From Parvularcula oceani (GTDB lineage: Bacteria > Pseudomonadota > Alphaproteobacteria > Caulobacterales > Parvularculaceae): a stretch of DNA of 64,000 nt. The translations under genes were made by a program, and so were the position numbers. The stretch lies in contig NZ_JPHU01000009.1 of the NCBI RefSeq assembly GCF_000733125.1, forward strand, positions 86,234 to 150,233, written 5' to 3'. Shown piece by piece: positions 8,520 through 16,669 of this stretch. Numbering within the stretch: position 1 is the stretch's first letter; the number at the start of each line of letters is the position of its first letter. The notes under the pieces were generated by a model. The model saw only the letters and a program-made list of their open reading frames with translations, did no database searches and was not told the origin of the DNA.

Positions 8520-10070
8520 TTAGCCGCGTTTGGCGAAGAGAGACTTAAGGCTCAGGCCCGGCTTCGCCGCTGCCATGTCCTGGCCGAGAAGGTGCCGGGC
8601 GAGGAGCGACAGGCCCGCGGCCAGCTTCGATTTCGGCGCCACCTCGAACACCGTCTGGGCATTGGTCGACGCCGTGCCGAAGGTGACGGGGTCGAAGGGC
8701 AGCGTGACGAGCGGGGCCACGCCCAGCGCATCCTCGAACTGCTCCGGCGCGATCTCGGGCCGTCCCTTCACGCCGGTCTGGTTCAGGACCAGGATGGGCG
8801 CGGAGTCGTTGCCGCGCTCGGCGGCGACGGTCTCGAAGATGTTCTTGGCGTTGCGGAAGGCCGCGAGGTCAGGGGTCGCCGTGATCACGATCTCCTCGGC
8901 CGACTGGATCTGCTGGCGCGACCAGGCCGTCCAGATATGCGGCATGTCGATCGCGACCGACGGCGCGGAGCTGCGCACCATGTCGACCACGGACTCGAAA
9001 CTTTCCGCAGGCAGATCGTAATCGCGATCAAGGAGGTTCGGCGCGGCGAAGAGGCTGAGCCGGTCCGTGCATTTCTGCAGCAGCCGGTCGAGCAGCACGT
9101 CGTCCAGGCGCTCGGGCGCGCCGAGCGCTTCGGAGAGGCCCTGGCTCGGGTCCTGCTCGAAATCCAGGCTGCCGGTGCCGAAGGCCAGGTCCATGTCCAT
9201 CATCACCGTATCGGAGAGGCACTGCTCCGCCATCGCCCAGGCGACGTTGTGGCAGATGGTGGACGACCCGGTGCCGCCGCGCGCGCCCATGAAGACGTAG
9301 CTCTTGCCCACGGGCGGGGCGGAGGGGTCCGCATAGAGGGACGAGACGGCGGAGATGATCTGCAGCGGCGAACGCGGCGCGACGAGGTAGTCGCTGATGC
9401 CGCGCTCCATCAGGGCGCGGTAGAGCTGGATGTCGTTGATGGCGCCGATGACCACGACGCGGGTGGACGGATCGCAGACTTCCGCCAGCGCCTCCAGGCC
9501 CTGAAGCAGCTCTTGCGGGGATTGCCCGGCCTCGAGGAGGATGAGGTTCGGCGTCGGCTCGTATGCGAAGACCTGCGCGGCGCGGAAGGCGTCGCCGTTC
9601 TGGATCGTGACATGGGCCTTGGCGAGGCGGCGGTCCGCCGCGGCCCGTTCGATCAGGGCCGACAGCGCCGCATCGCGGCAGAAGGCATGGATGTTGATCC
9701 GGGGGACGGGCGAGAGCGAGAGGGTCGCCAGCGTCGCCGCGTCGAGATCCTCCTCCCCGGCCTCCCGTGCCGGCTCGGCCGCCGGCGGCGCTTCCGCGGG
9801 CGCGGGGGCGGGCGCGGCTTCGGCCTCTTCCGGGTCCTCGGCGACGAGCGGCGGCGGCGCGGGCACCGCTTCGGGCGCTTCGCCGACCGCCGGGCCCGGC
9901 GCTGCCTCCGACACCGGCTCTTCTGTGGGTTCCGCTTCCAGCAGGTCCTCGTCTTCTTCGAGGAGGCGCTGGAGCTCGGCTTCATCCAGATCGTCGAGAT
10001 CGAAGTCCAGATCGAGATCCAGATCCAGATCCTGGTCCTGAGCGGGTTCAGGCGCTGTCGCTATGCTCAT
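8520..10070 (-). CDS. cpaE: Pilus localisation ATPase CpaE/TadZ with acidic N-terminal extension
   Basis: 516 residues from the ATG at 10070, which has AAGGAG seven bases upstream; an upstream in-frame codon at 10097 lacks this. Residues 8-35 are an Asp-Leu repeat tract and residues 35-120 are Ala/Pro/Glu-rich. A receiver-like domain follows (about 130-250), then a ParA/MinD-like ATPase domain (about 255-500) with the deviant P-loop GARGGTGSSTI. This lacks the canonical Lys, as is usual in CpaE/TadZ. The family places the pilus machine at the cell pole. The long disordered acidic head is an addition to the usual domain plan. Confidence 0.88.
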   Translation of the reverse strand: MSIATAPEPAQDQDLDLDLDLDFDLDDLDEAELQRLLEEDEDLLEAEPTEEPVSEAAPGPAVGEAPEAVPAPPPLVAEDPEEAEAAPAPAPAEAPPAAEPAREAGEEDLDAATLATLSLSPVPRINIHAFCRDAALSALIERAAADRRLAKAHVTIQNGDAFRAAQVFAYEPTPNLILLEAGQSPQELLQGLEALAEVCDPSTRVVVIGAINDIQLYRALMERGISDYLVAPRSPLQIISAVSSLYADPSAPPVGKSYVFMGARGGTGSSTICHNVAWAMAEQCLSDTVMMDMDLAFGTGSLDFEQDPSQGLSEALGAPERLDDVLLDRLLQKCTDRLSLFAAPNLLDRDYDLPAESFESVVDMVRSSAPSVAIDMPHIWTAWSRQQIQSAEEIVITATPDLAAFRNAKNIFETVAAERGNDSAPILVLNQTGVKGRPEIAPEQFEDALGVAPLVTLPFDPVTFGTASTNAQTVFEVAPKSKLAAGLSLLARHLLGQDMAAAKPGLSLKSLFAKRG

Positions 10071-10115
10071 GATTCTCTCCTTCGCCGCCCCCGGCAATGT
10101 CGGGTTCAGCTTGCC

Positions 10116-10772
10116 CTATTCGTCCTGGGCCTTGGTCTCGGCCTCGTAGATCACGACAGGCGTGCGATAGGCGCGCCGGCCCTCGATGGCGGAGCTGAGC
10201 GCGTCATCGCCCATGCCGTCGGGGGCGTGCCCCTGATGAAGATCGCGCGGATCGGCGATCATCGCGGCCAGATTGGCTTGGGTCGCGCAGCCGAAATTGG
10301 TGGAGGAGCGGCCGGCCAGCCGGGCGGGCAGATTGCCGCCATAGGCGCCGCATTCGGGCCCGCTCGCGACATAGCGCGAAAAGGACAGGATCACTTCGTC
10401 CCCGCCTCCCCGGCGCACCGTGGCGCCCCGCATCTCCTCGAAGGAGACGCCGAAGGCGTCGAGCGCGGCGCGAACATCGGCCGCGGTCTGCTGGCCGTCC
10501 CTGTCCCCTGCCCCGCCCGAGGGGGCGGTCACCGTCATCGGGCCATAGCCCTTGGCGCGGTAGGCATCGACGAATCTGTCGATCTGGGCGAGCGCGGTCC
10601 GGGACAGGCCGTTGGCCTGCGGGTCTACGGGGACGACGAGCGTCATCACCTGCTGATCGACCGTGATCGGATGGCGCTGCTCGACCGAATAGGCCTCTTC
10701 GGGTGTGTTCATCAGGCTGGCGCAGGCCGACAGGGTCGTTCCGGCCAGCGCGAGGAGAAGCAGTCTGCGCAT
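10116..10772 (-). CDS. cpaD: Pilus biogenesis lipoprotein CpaD
   Basis: 218 residues. The lipoprotein signal peptide ends L-S-A-C (Cys about residue 17). The rest matches the CpaD family plan: a central M-T-V-T-A-P-S-G segment and a C-terminal F-G-C-A-T-Q-A-N-L-A-A-M-I-A-D-P-R-D-L pattern (about 160-180), which is strongly characteristic of CpaD. It is thought to help the CpaC secretin in the outer membrane. It sits between cpaC (21-base gap) and cpaE (45-base gap). Confidence 0.9.
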   Translation of the reverse strand: MRRLLLLALAGTTLSACASLMNTPEEAYSVEQRHPITVDQQVMTLVVPVDPQANGLSRTALAQIDRFVDAYRAKGYGPMTVTAPSGGAGDRDGQQTAADVRAALDAFGVSFEEMRGATVRRGGGDEVILSFSRYVASGPECGAYGGNLPARLAGRSSTNFGCATQANLAAMIADPRDLHQGHAPDGMGDDALSSAIEGRRAYRTPVVIYEAETKAQDE

Positions 10773-10793
10773 GTCTATCGTCCCTATCCGGAT

Positions 10794-12263
10794 CTAATCG
10801 AGGATGAAGCCGAGCGGGCCCTGGAGGCTCGCCTCGCCGACGCCGCTGTCATGCATCCCGAAAGAGCTTTCGAGCTGGCCCAGCAGGACCGATTGCAGGA
10901 GGGTCGGCGGCGCGAAGCCCTGGCCGGGGTCGGTCAGCTCGGCGAGAGTGGTCGGCTCGACGAGATAGGGCGTCGCGATGATGACGAGCTCGGTCTCGTC
11001 GTTCTGGAATTTCTGGCTGCGGAAGAGCTGGCCCAGAACGGGCGTCTCCTTCAGGCCCGGCACCCCGTCCACCGTCTCCTGGATGTTCTCCTGCAGGAGG
11101 CCGGCGATGGCGAAGCTGGCGCCCGAGGGCAGGTCGACCGTCGTCGTCGCCGAGCGGGTGACGAAGCCGGGAACGAAGCTCGTGCCGAGCGCGACGGTCT
11201 CGCCGGTCGGAGTCTGCGTGAAACCGCCGCCCACCACCGAGCCGAGGGCGTCGTTCACGTCCGACACCTTGGTCGCGAGGACGATGTTGATCGAGCCCTT
11301 CGAGCGCACGGTCGGCTGGAAGTTCAGCTCGACGCCGAAGGGGCGGAATTCGATGGTCGTCGTCCCGAGGCCGCCGGCCACGGGGAACGCCACTTCGCCG
11401 CCCGCGAAGAACTGCGCTTCCTCGCCCGACAGGGCGATGAGGCTCGGCTCTGCGAGAGTCTTGACGAGATTGTTCTGCTCGAAGACGTCGAGGGCGTAGT
11501 CCAGGGCCTCGAGATCGCCGAGATTGCGCGAGGAGCCGCCTGCGCTCAGGCCGCCGGAGGTCGGGCCGGCCGTGTCGACGGCGAAGTCGATCAGCGCGTC
11601 GTCAAGCGCCACGACCCCGTCGAGGTCGACGCCGAGCTGCCGGGTCAGCTGCCGCTGCATTTCCAGCACGCGGACCTTCAGCATGACCTGTCCGGGCTCG
11701 CGCACGCTGATCATGTTCATCACCGAAGCGGAGTCCGCATCGCCGCCAGTGAAGCGCGCGGCGATCTCGACCGCCCGCTGCGCCTCGCCCGGCGTGTCGG
11801 CGGTGCCGTGCAACACGATGTTCTCGCCCAGCGTCTCGACGGTGATCCGGCTCGCCGGCAGGAGCTTCTCGATCAGGTCCTCGATCACGTCCGCATCCTG
11901 CTCGACGCGGATCTCGAGGTTGAGGATCTGCTGGTTGCGGCTGTCGAAGAAGAAGGCATTGGCCTGGCCGGGCGCCTTGCCCATGACATAGACCCGCCTC
12001 GGCGTCCTGATGACCGTGTCCACCACGACAGGGTTGGACACGAGAACGTCCGACGCCCCGCGCGGCAGCTCGACGATCGCGGCCTTGCCGAGCGGCAGGA
12101 TCAGTTCCCGCGAGGTGGCCGCCTCGCCGCCCGTGTCGACGACCGCTTCCTGCGCGGCGGCGGGCACCATGCTCATCGCGCCGAGCAGGCCCATCGTCGC
12201 CACGGCGACGGCGCTGCCCCAGCCAAGCGTAAGTCGCGCCGCTGTGCGGGTGCTGATATTCAT
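10794..12263 (-). CDS. cpaC: Outer-membrane secretin CpaC of the Tad pilus
   Basis: 489 residues from the ATG at 12263, which has GAGAGG seven bases upstream. A GTG at 12305 in frame would add 14 residues before the signal peptide and touches the cpaB stop codon, so it is less likely. A Sec signal peptide ends at about A-A-A-Q. A secretin N-domain with S-x-x-V-V-V-A-N-P-like sequence follows, then a BON-like segment (about 110-170), and the secretin core with its P-V-A-G-G motif near 300-330. It forms the outer-membrane channel for Flp pili. Confidence 0.92.
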   Translation of the reverse strand: MNISTRTAARLTLGWGSAVAVATMGLLGAMSMVPAAAQEAVVDTGGEAATSRELILPLGKAAIVELPRGASDVLVSNPVVVDTVIRTPRRVYVMGKAPGQANAFFFDSRNQQILNLEIRVEQDADVIEDLIEKLLPASRITVETLGENIVLHGTADTPGEAQRAVEIAARFTGGDADSASVMNMISVREPGQVMLKVRVLEMQRQLTRQLGVDLDGVVALDDALIDFAVDTAGPTSGGLSAGGSSRNLGDLEALDYALDVFEQNNLVKTLAEPSLIALSGEEAQFFAGGEVAFPVAGGLGTTTIEFRPFGVELNFQPTVRSKGSINIVLATKVSDVNDALGSVVGGGFTQTPTGETVALGTSFVPGFVTRSATTTVDLPSGASFAIAGLLQENIQETVDGVPGLKETPVLGQLFRSQKFQNDETELVIIATPYLVEPTTLAELTDPGQGFAPPTLLQSVLLGQLESSFGMHDSGVGEASLQGPLGFILD

Positions 12264-12307
12264 GGCGTGCCCTCTCGCCCCGTTGTTCGGTTTCGTTTCG
12301 CTCACGC

Positions 12308-13054
12308 TCAGCCCCGGCCGTAGCGGATCACAACGACCTCATCAGCCGGCATGTCCGCCGCCTGCGTTTCGCCTTCGAAGATGCTGCGCAGGGCGAGGGT
12401 CAGCGTCTGCGTCTCCCGCGCCAGGATGAACGGCTCGACCTGGGCCGGCGTAAGCTCGAAGGTGACGCTCCGCCCCGGCAGGGAGGCGAGCTCGTCCTCT
12501 TTGGCGAGCGTCTGGTCGATCGCCAGTACACGGACATCCGACAGAAGGACGCTGGTCTGCGACTGGCCGTCGATCTGGCGCGTCGTCATGATGTCGACCC
12601 GGTCGCCCGGAAGGACGAAGCCGGACGATGTCGCATCGTCCGAAAGGTTGGCGCTGACCGCGCGCATGCCCGGCGACAGGAGCGCCGCCATCATTCCGCT
12701 GTCGCCCTGCTCGACCAGCTTCTCGCGCATGATCGGCTCGCCCTCGTGAAGGACGGTCAGCGTGCGCATTCCCGGAAGCGCCTCGTAGAAGGCTTCGTCC
12801 TCTTCCGTGACGAAATGGGCGGGAACCTTGCCGGCGGGCCACTTGATCCATGCGGTTGCCGAGGGATCGATGCGGGAGCCCCGCTCGAAGCGCTGCTCGG
12901 CGACGAGGACCCTGACGGTCTCGATCTCCTGCGCCTTCGGGACGATCTGCGCGACGGAAGCGACATCCTTGTCACCACCGCCCGCGGCCATGATGAAGGC
13001 ACCCGCGCCGGCGGCCAGCGCCACACCCAGCAGCAGTAGACGACCTTTGTTCAT
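12308..13054 (-). CDS. cpaB: Flp pilus assembly protein CpaB/RcpC
   Basis: 248 residues. One N-terminal membrane helix (about 7-27) is followed by a SAF domain (about 45-115) with the R-G-x-R-I-D-P motif, then the RcpC/CpaB domain with G-D-R-V-D-I-M near residue 150. It is a periplasmic component that probably joins the secretin complex. It has its own upstream region of 136 bases, containing a CtrA-like box, so it may begin a transcript covering cpaB to tadC. Confidence 0.9.
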   Translation of the reverse strand: MNKGRLLLLGVALAAGAGAFIMAAGGGDKDVASVAQIVPKAQEIETVRVLVAEQRFERGSRIDPSATAWIKWPAGKVPAHFVTEEDEAFYEALPGMRTLTVLHEGEPIMREKLVEQGDSGMMAALLSPGMRAVSANLSDDATSSGFVLPGDRVDIMTTRQIDGQSQTSVLLSDVRVLAIDQTLAKEDELASLPGRSVTFELTPAQVEPFILARETQTLTLALRSIFEGETQAADMPADEVVVIRYGRG

Positions 13055-13108
13055 GTCCGAGACCTGCTTCGTGAAACTACTTGCACTCGAAGCTATGACA
13101 CGGAACTT

Positions 13109-13123
13109 TCAAAACAGTATTAA
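13109..13123. promoter_or_regulatory. CtrA-like box TCAA-N7-TTAA upstream of cpaB
   Basis: On the minus strand this is TTAA-N7-TTGA, one mismatch from the CtrA consensus, 55-69 bases before the cpaB ATG, in a locally AT-rich stretch. Confidence 0.4.
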
Positions 13124-13190
13124 AGGCGTCGCTACTGTTGGAGGGTTAATCCTTGAGGCGAGAATGTGGCGCCTGCGCAGCCGGCAATGA

Positions 13191-13679
13191 TCAGGATACG
13201 AATACGCTCTGGGGCAGGCTGACGAGCGCACCCGTTGCGATTGCCACCGCATAGGGCACGGCCTTGCGCCGCTCGTGGAGGTCGACCAGCCAGGGATAGC
13301 GGTTCGCGGCCACCGGCAGGGGCACGGTGCGCAGCCTCAGGAGCAGCAGGGACAGCGCCGCCCCGGCAAGCGTTGTATACAGAATGAATGGCAGGACCGC
13401 GTCGGGCCCCAGCCAGAGGCCGGAGGCGGCGATCAGCTTGGCATCGCCGGCCCCGAGGAGCTTCGCGGCGAAAAGGCCGAATCCGGCGACGAGCAATGCG
13501 GCGGCGATCAGGAGGCAGCTTCCCGCGGCCTCCACCGGCAGGACAGCCAGCGCGGCGGCGATCGGCCATGCGACGACGAGCGCGACCGTGTATCTGTTGG
13601 GAATCCTGAAGCTCGTCAGGTCCGACAGCGCGCTCGCCAGCCAGACCGTAATGGGAACCGCCAGATACACCAGGTCCAT
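13191..13679 (-). CDS. cpaA: Prepilin peptidase CpaA
   Basis: 162 residues, an inner-membrane aspartic protease of the A24 family lacking the methylase domain, as usual for Tad systems. The two catalytic aspartates are in S-D-L-T-S-F-R-I-P-N (about residue 19) and in the G-A-G-D-A-K motif (about 77). Several hydrophobic segments span the rest. It should cleave the Flp prepilin encoded just upstream after its G-A junction. It is the first gene of the minus-strand cpa set, downstream of the pilin terminator. Confidence 0.9.
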   Translation of the reverse strand: MDLVYLAVPITVWLASALSDLTSFRIPNRYTVALVVAWPIAAALAVLPVEAAGSCLLIAAALLVAGFGLFAAKLLGAGDAKLIAASGLWLGPDAVLPFILYTTLAGAALSLLLLRLRTVPLPVAANRYPWLVDLHERRKAVPYAVAIATGALVSLPQSVFVS

Positions 13680-13737
13680 CGCCTGCCCCTTGCTAGCCGC
13701 CTGCCCTTCTAGGCGGGAAGTCTTAACCGAGCATGCA

Positions 13738-13767
13738 ACAAAAAAAGGAGGGCCGAGCCCTCCTTTT
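13738..13767 (-). terminator. Rho-independent terminator after the pilin gene
   Basis: A 10-bp stem (AAAGGAGGGC paired with GCCCTCCTTT) with a 3-base loop is followed on the minus strand by seven T residues. It lies 33 bases past the pilin stop, so pilin message can be made separately from the cpa operon. Confidence 0.85.
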
Positions 13768-13800
13768 CCGCTGCGTCAGAGCAGCTGAGGCAAGTCTGCC

Positions 13801-13995
13801 TTACGGCGTGGTGACGGTGCCGATCGACTCGTCGGTCAGCGCGGTGTTCACGTTGCCGAAGCCCGTCTTGAGGTTGTCGCCGATGGCGCCGATGGCACCG
13901 ATGATCGCAACAGCGATCAGGGCCGCGATCAGGCCGTATTCGATGGCCGTGGCGCCGTCTTCGTCCTGGACGAAGCGTTGAATGAGGTTCGTCAT
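13801..13995 (-). CDS. flp: Flp family type IVb pilin
   Basis: 64 residues from the ATG at 13995, preceded by AGGAG. An upstream in-frame codon at 14034 would add 13 residues with no pilin character. The positively charged leader ends D-E-D-G, followed by A-T-A-I-E-Y-G-L-I-A, the Flp processing site with Glu at +5 and Tyr at +6, and one hydrophobic helix. It is the major subunit of the Tad pilus and substrate of CpaA. It is encoded as a separate unit with its own terminator and CtrA-like upstream sites. Confidence 0.93.
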   Translation of the reverse strand: MTNLIQRFVQDEDGATAIEYGLIAALIAVAIIGAIGAIGDNLKTGFGNVNTALTDESIGTVTTP

Positions 13996-14099
13996 AGTGG
14001 TTCTCCTGTCCGACGTTCCGATCTGGTCTTGCACTCCCCAGATGAGCCCACGCTAGGAGACCGCCGTAAACAAAGAGTCTCCGAAAACCGGTTTCTACA

Positions 14100-14133
14100 G
14101 TAAACGGACATTAACCGGTTAAGGCGCGGGTAA
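14100..14133. promoter_or_regulatory. Paired CtrA-like boxes upstream of the Flp pilin gene
   Basis: GTAA-N7-TTAA (14100-14114) and TTAA-N7-GTAA (14119-14133) form a near-symmetric pair around a central TTAACCGGTTAA (14111-14122). Each has one mismatch to the CtrA consensus. They lie 105-138 bases before the pilin ATG. CtrA control of pilA is established in Caulobacter; binding here is inferred. Confidence 0.5.
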
Positions 14134-14140
14134 TCCTGCT

Positions 14141-14860
14141 TTATCCGTATGCCGCTCTGTTGAGGGCCTCGGCATCGAGGACGTCGAGGCCCGGATAGGC
14201 GCGGCGCACCACGCTCTGCGCGATGAGGTCGGCGACCGCGCCCGCAGCCTCGACCTCCGTCACGCCCGCGGCTTCGGCGAGAACGGCGTGCCGCGGCATT
14301 TCGGGAATGGCGGCCCCGTTCCGGTCCCGCCTGACGAGGGTGAGAAGATGCCGGTAGACCCGCATTCGCGGATCGGGAGAGGTGGCGCGGCGGCCGGTCC
14401 GGGCCAGGACCCGCATCAGGGCCCACGCCATCTCCGGCGCCTCGCGGCACAGCCTGCGCATCTCCGCGGCATCGAAGGACAGCAGCGTGATCGCGGAGAC
14501 GGCATGCAGCGCGGCGGCGGCCATGGCGTCATCCTCGAGGACGAAGGCGGTCAGGCCGATCATGTCGCCGCCGTGGAGGTCCTCCACCGCGACATCGCCG
14601 CATTCGCCGTTCGCGCGCGTCAGCCGCGCATCCCCGTCCAGAAGGACATAGAGCACCGAGCCGTCATGCTGCCCCATCGTGAAGACAGTCTCGCCGGCCA
14701 GATGGCGCTGCACGTCGCAGATCCCTGCCAGCTCGGAGACGAGCGCCGGCGGCAGGTCGCCGACCGGCTGCCAAGCCCTCAGAGCTTCGGCAACATTCTC
14801 TTCGGCGCAATGGCGGCCATCCATCTCTTCACCCGCACGGTCAGTCCAAAGAAAGACCAT
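14141..14860 (-). CDS. Crp/Fnr-family transcriptional regulator
   Basis: 239 residues from the ATG at 14860; ATG at 14824 and TTG at 14869 are alternatives and the RBS does not decide. A cyclic-nucleotide-binding-like beta-roll lies at about 45-150 (F-T-M-G-Q-H-D-G-S, V-L-L-D-G-D-A). A long dimer helix and a C-terminal winged-helix region (about 165-235) follow. The residues that contact cAMP in Crp and the Cys cluster of Fnr are not evident, so the signal is unknown. Its 3' end lies 145 bases from the pilin start, making a role in pilus expression possible but unproven. Confidence 0.75.
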   Translation of the reverse strand: MVFLWTDRAGEEMDGRHCAEENVAEALRAWQPVGDLPPALVSELAGICDVQRHLAGETVFTMGQHDGSVLYVLLDGDARLTRANGECGDVAVEDLHGGDMIGLTAFVLEDDAMAAAALHAVSAITLLSFDAAEMRRLCREAPEMAWALMRVLARTGRRATSPDPRMRVYRHLLTLVRRDRNGAAIPEMPRHAVLAEAAGVTEVEAAGAVADLIAQSVVRRAYPGLDVLDAEALNRAAYG

Positions 14861-14970
14861 GCCCTGCAAAGGTTGCGCCCCAGTAAAGGCGCCGCTTCAT
14901 GCTTCGTGAAGGTTTGCCTGCTTGTCTGCGGGCGAGAACTCGTTCGCTCCGCCCAATGGGGGTTGATGAC

Positions 14971-15477
14971 ATGATGAGACGCATTCCCGGCCTCGCCGCC
15001 GCCGTGATCGGCCTCTTCGCCAGCGCCGCCCAGGCCGGCGAGGTGTGGATCACCATGGATGAGAGCCATGCCTATGCGCTGAAGAAGCCCGTCGGCAGCA
15101 TCGTCGTGGCCAATCCGGCCATCGCCGACGTGCAGGTCCTGTCCGCGACCGAGCTTCTGATGTTCGGCAACATGCCCGGCTTCACCAATGTCACCTTCTT
15201 CGACCGCGAAGGACGGCGGCTCGACGAAGTGCGCGTCCGGGTCGGCGTCTCCACGCGCGGCCAGCTGACCCTGCAAAGCGGCGGGACGCGCTACACCTTT
15301 TCCTGCGCGAATCGCTGCGAGCAGACGCCGACCTATGGCGATGGCGACCTCAAGGACATGACCGCCCTCATCGAGCAGGCCGAGACCAAGGCCGCGGCTG
15401 CCAGCCGCCCCCGCGGCGCGGGCGTGGAAACCGTTTCCGTCCGCGAAGACGCCGCTTCGGGCGAGCCGCAAAGCTGA
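14971..15477 (+). CDS. Secreted pilus-assembly N-terminal domain protein (secretin N-domain-like)
   Basis: 168 residues. The ATG at 14971 gives a Sec signal peptide ending at about A-Q-A. Residues 25-110 resemble the type II/III secretion and pilus N-terminal domain also seen in CpaC (P-V-G-S-I-V-V-A-N-P-A-I-A-D-V-Q-V). Two Cys at about 111 and 115 could form a disulphide. The C-terminus is low-complexity. It is a standalone copy of the periplasmic ring domain without a channel domain, next to the Tad locus, so it may support secretin assembly. Confidence 0.75.
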   Translation: MMRRIPGLAAAVIGLFASAAQAGEVWITMDESHAYALKKPVGSIVVANPAIADVQVLSATELLMFGNMPGFTNVTFFDREGRRLDEVRVRVGVSTRGQLTLQSGGTRYTFSCANRCEQTPTYGDGDLKDMTALIEQAETKAAAASRPRGAGVETVSVREDAASGEPQS

Positions 15478-15490
15478 GCGGCCCGGCCCC

Positions 15491-16669
15491 TCAGGCCGCC
15501 GCGCCGGGATCGTCCTCGGAGGCTTCCTCGAAAGTGTAGATGCGCGGCCTCTCGGGCGGCTGCAGGCGCGAGCGGCACCATTCGTCGATCGACCATGCCA
15601 GATCCTGCGTCGCCCGCCTGCCCGAGGGCAGGACGATATGCGCGATCAGCCGGTCGAGCGCATTCGGCCTTTGGGACAGTCTGACGGTGCAGGCGGAGAC
15701 GTCGTCATGCGCCGCGATGATCTCGCCGATCTTCTTGGGAAAGACGTTGATCCCGCCGATCTGGACCGCGCCGTCACGGCGTTTTCCGAGGACGAAGGTC
15801 CTGTCCGACTGCCATTCGAAATCGTCCATCGGGACCATGGGCAGCTCAGAGCCATTGGGACGCTCGCGCACCACGGCGCTGCCGTCGCGCCGCCAGTGGT
15901 CGAAGAGGACGAAGGGATCGGGCGGCGAGTCGCGCCAGGCCATGACGCCGGTCTCGGTCGACCCGTAGAGCTCCCGCAGCGCGCCGAGCCCCCGCCCGCG
16001 CAGGCGGTTGGCGAGATCCGCATTCAGCGCTTCGCCGTAGGACAGGCCCACCACATTGTTCGGCACCGAAGGCAGCGTGTCGGCGAGATAGCGCCACAGG
16101 GTCGGCGTCGCGATGACGGCGTCGCCGAAGCGCAGCTCTTCGGCTAGCTCGTCCGGGGTCAGGCGGCGGGCGTCCAGAACCTCGACCCGCAACAGGTCCG
16201 GCGCGAGGATCCCGCTGACGAGGCCGAGAAGGCTGCTCGGCGCGATCAGGGAAAGCGCCCGCCTCCGCCCCTGGATCAGGCTCGCCACCGCGGCAGCGTC
16301 CTGCCAGATGTCGTCGGCCGCGTGCCGCGTATCGGCAGCGCCGCCATGCGTGGCCGGGTGGAAGCGGAAGGAGACGAGCTCCCTGCGGACGAGCGCCGTG
16401 AGCTGCCGCGCCCAGTCGCCGAAACGGTCCTCGGGACCGACTGTCAGCGACTCCTCCGGCAGGCCGAAGAAGATCGCCGCCCGTGCCGCCGAGGCGCGCG
16501 CCTGATCAGGACCGACCTCGGCCCCACCCGCGCCGATCGGCGTGTCGGCGCCCCAGGAGGACTGGGTCAGCGTCTCGACATAGCGCCCATAGCGCCGCGC
16601 CAGCTCGTCGGCCGTGAGGGCCGCGACGATCCGCACGACCTGTTCTTCCGTGATCTGGAAACTCTTCAC
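15491..16669 (-). CDS. Degenerate ANL-superfamily (AMP-ligase) protein, 4-coumarate-CoA-ligase-like
   Basis: 392 residues. The middle and C-terminal parts carry ANL adenylation motifs: Y-G-S-T-E-T-G (about 239), then G-K-R-R-D-G-A-V-Q-I-G-G (about 298). The short length and N-terminal plan (T-A-D-E-L-A-R-R) recall the photoactive-yellow-protein type of 4-coumarate-CoA ligase. However, the phosphate-binding loop (usually S-G-S/T-T-G-x-P-K) is not seen; the corresponding place reads H-P-A-T-H-G-G. The C-terminal Lys motif (N-G-K) is also missing. Its start overlaps the pabC stop by 4 bases, so it is the last gene of the pab operon. Substrate and activity are unknown. Confidence 0.65.
   Translation of the reverse strand: MKSFQITEEQVVRIVAALTADELARRYGRYVETLTQSSWGADTPIGAGGAEVGPDQARASAARAAIFFGLPEESLTVGPEDRFGDWARQLTALVRRELVSFRFHPATHGGAADTRHAADDIWQDAAAVASLIQGRRRALSLIAPSSLLGLVSGILAPDLLRVEVLDARRLTPDELAEELRFGDAVIATPTLWRYLADTLPSVPNNVVGLSYGEALNADLANRLRGRGLGALRELYGSTETGVMAWRDSPPDPFVLFDHWRRDGSAVVRERPNGSELPMVPMDDFEWQSDRTFVLGKRRDGAVQIGGINVFPKKIGEIIAAHDDVSACTVRLSQRPNALDRLIAHIVLPSGRRATQDLAWSIDEWCRSRLQPPERPRIYTFEEASEDDPGAAA

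Noticed and set aside
9985..10040. Short tandem hexamers as a CRISPR or satellite array
   Set aside because: The units are about 6 bases, uninterrupted by spacers, and inside the cpaE coding frame, where they encode Asp-Leu repeats.
7104..12323. A 1739-codon open frame on the plus strand across the cpa/tad genes
   Set aside because: It lies antisense to five clear pilus genes with family motifs. Long antisense frames are a common result of biased codon use in GC-rich DNA; its translation has no recognisable domain.
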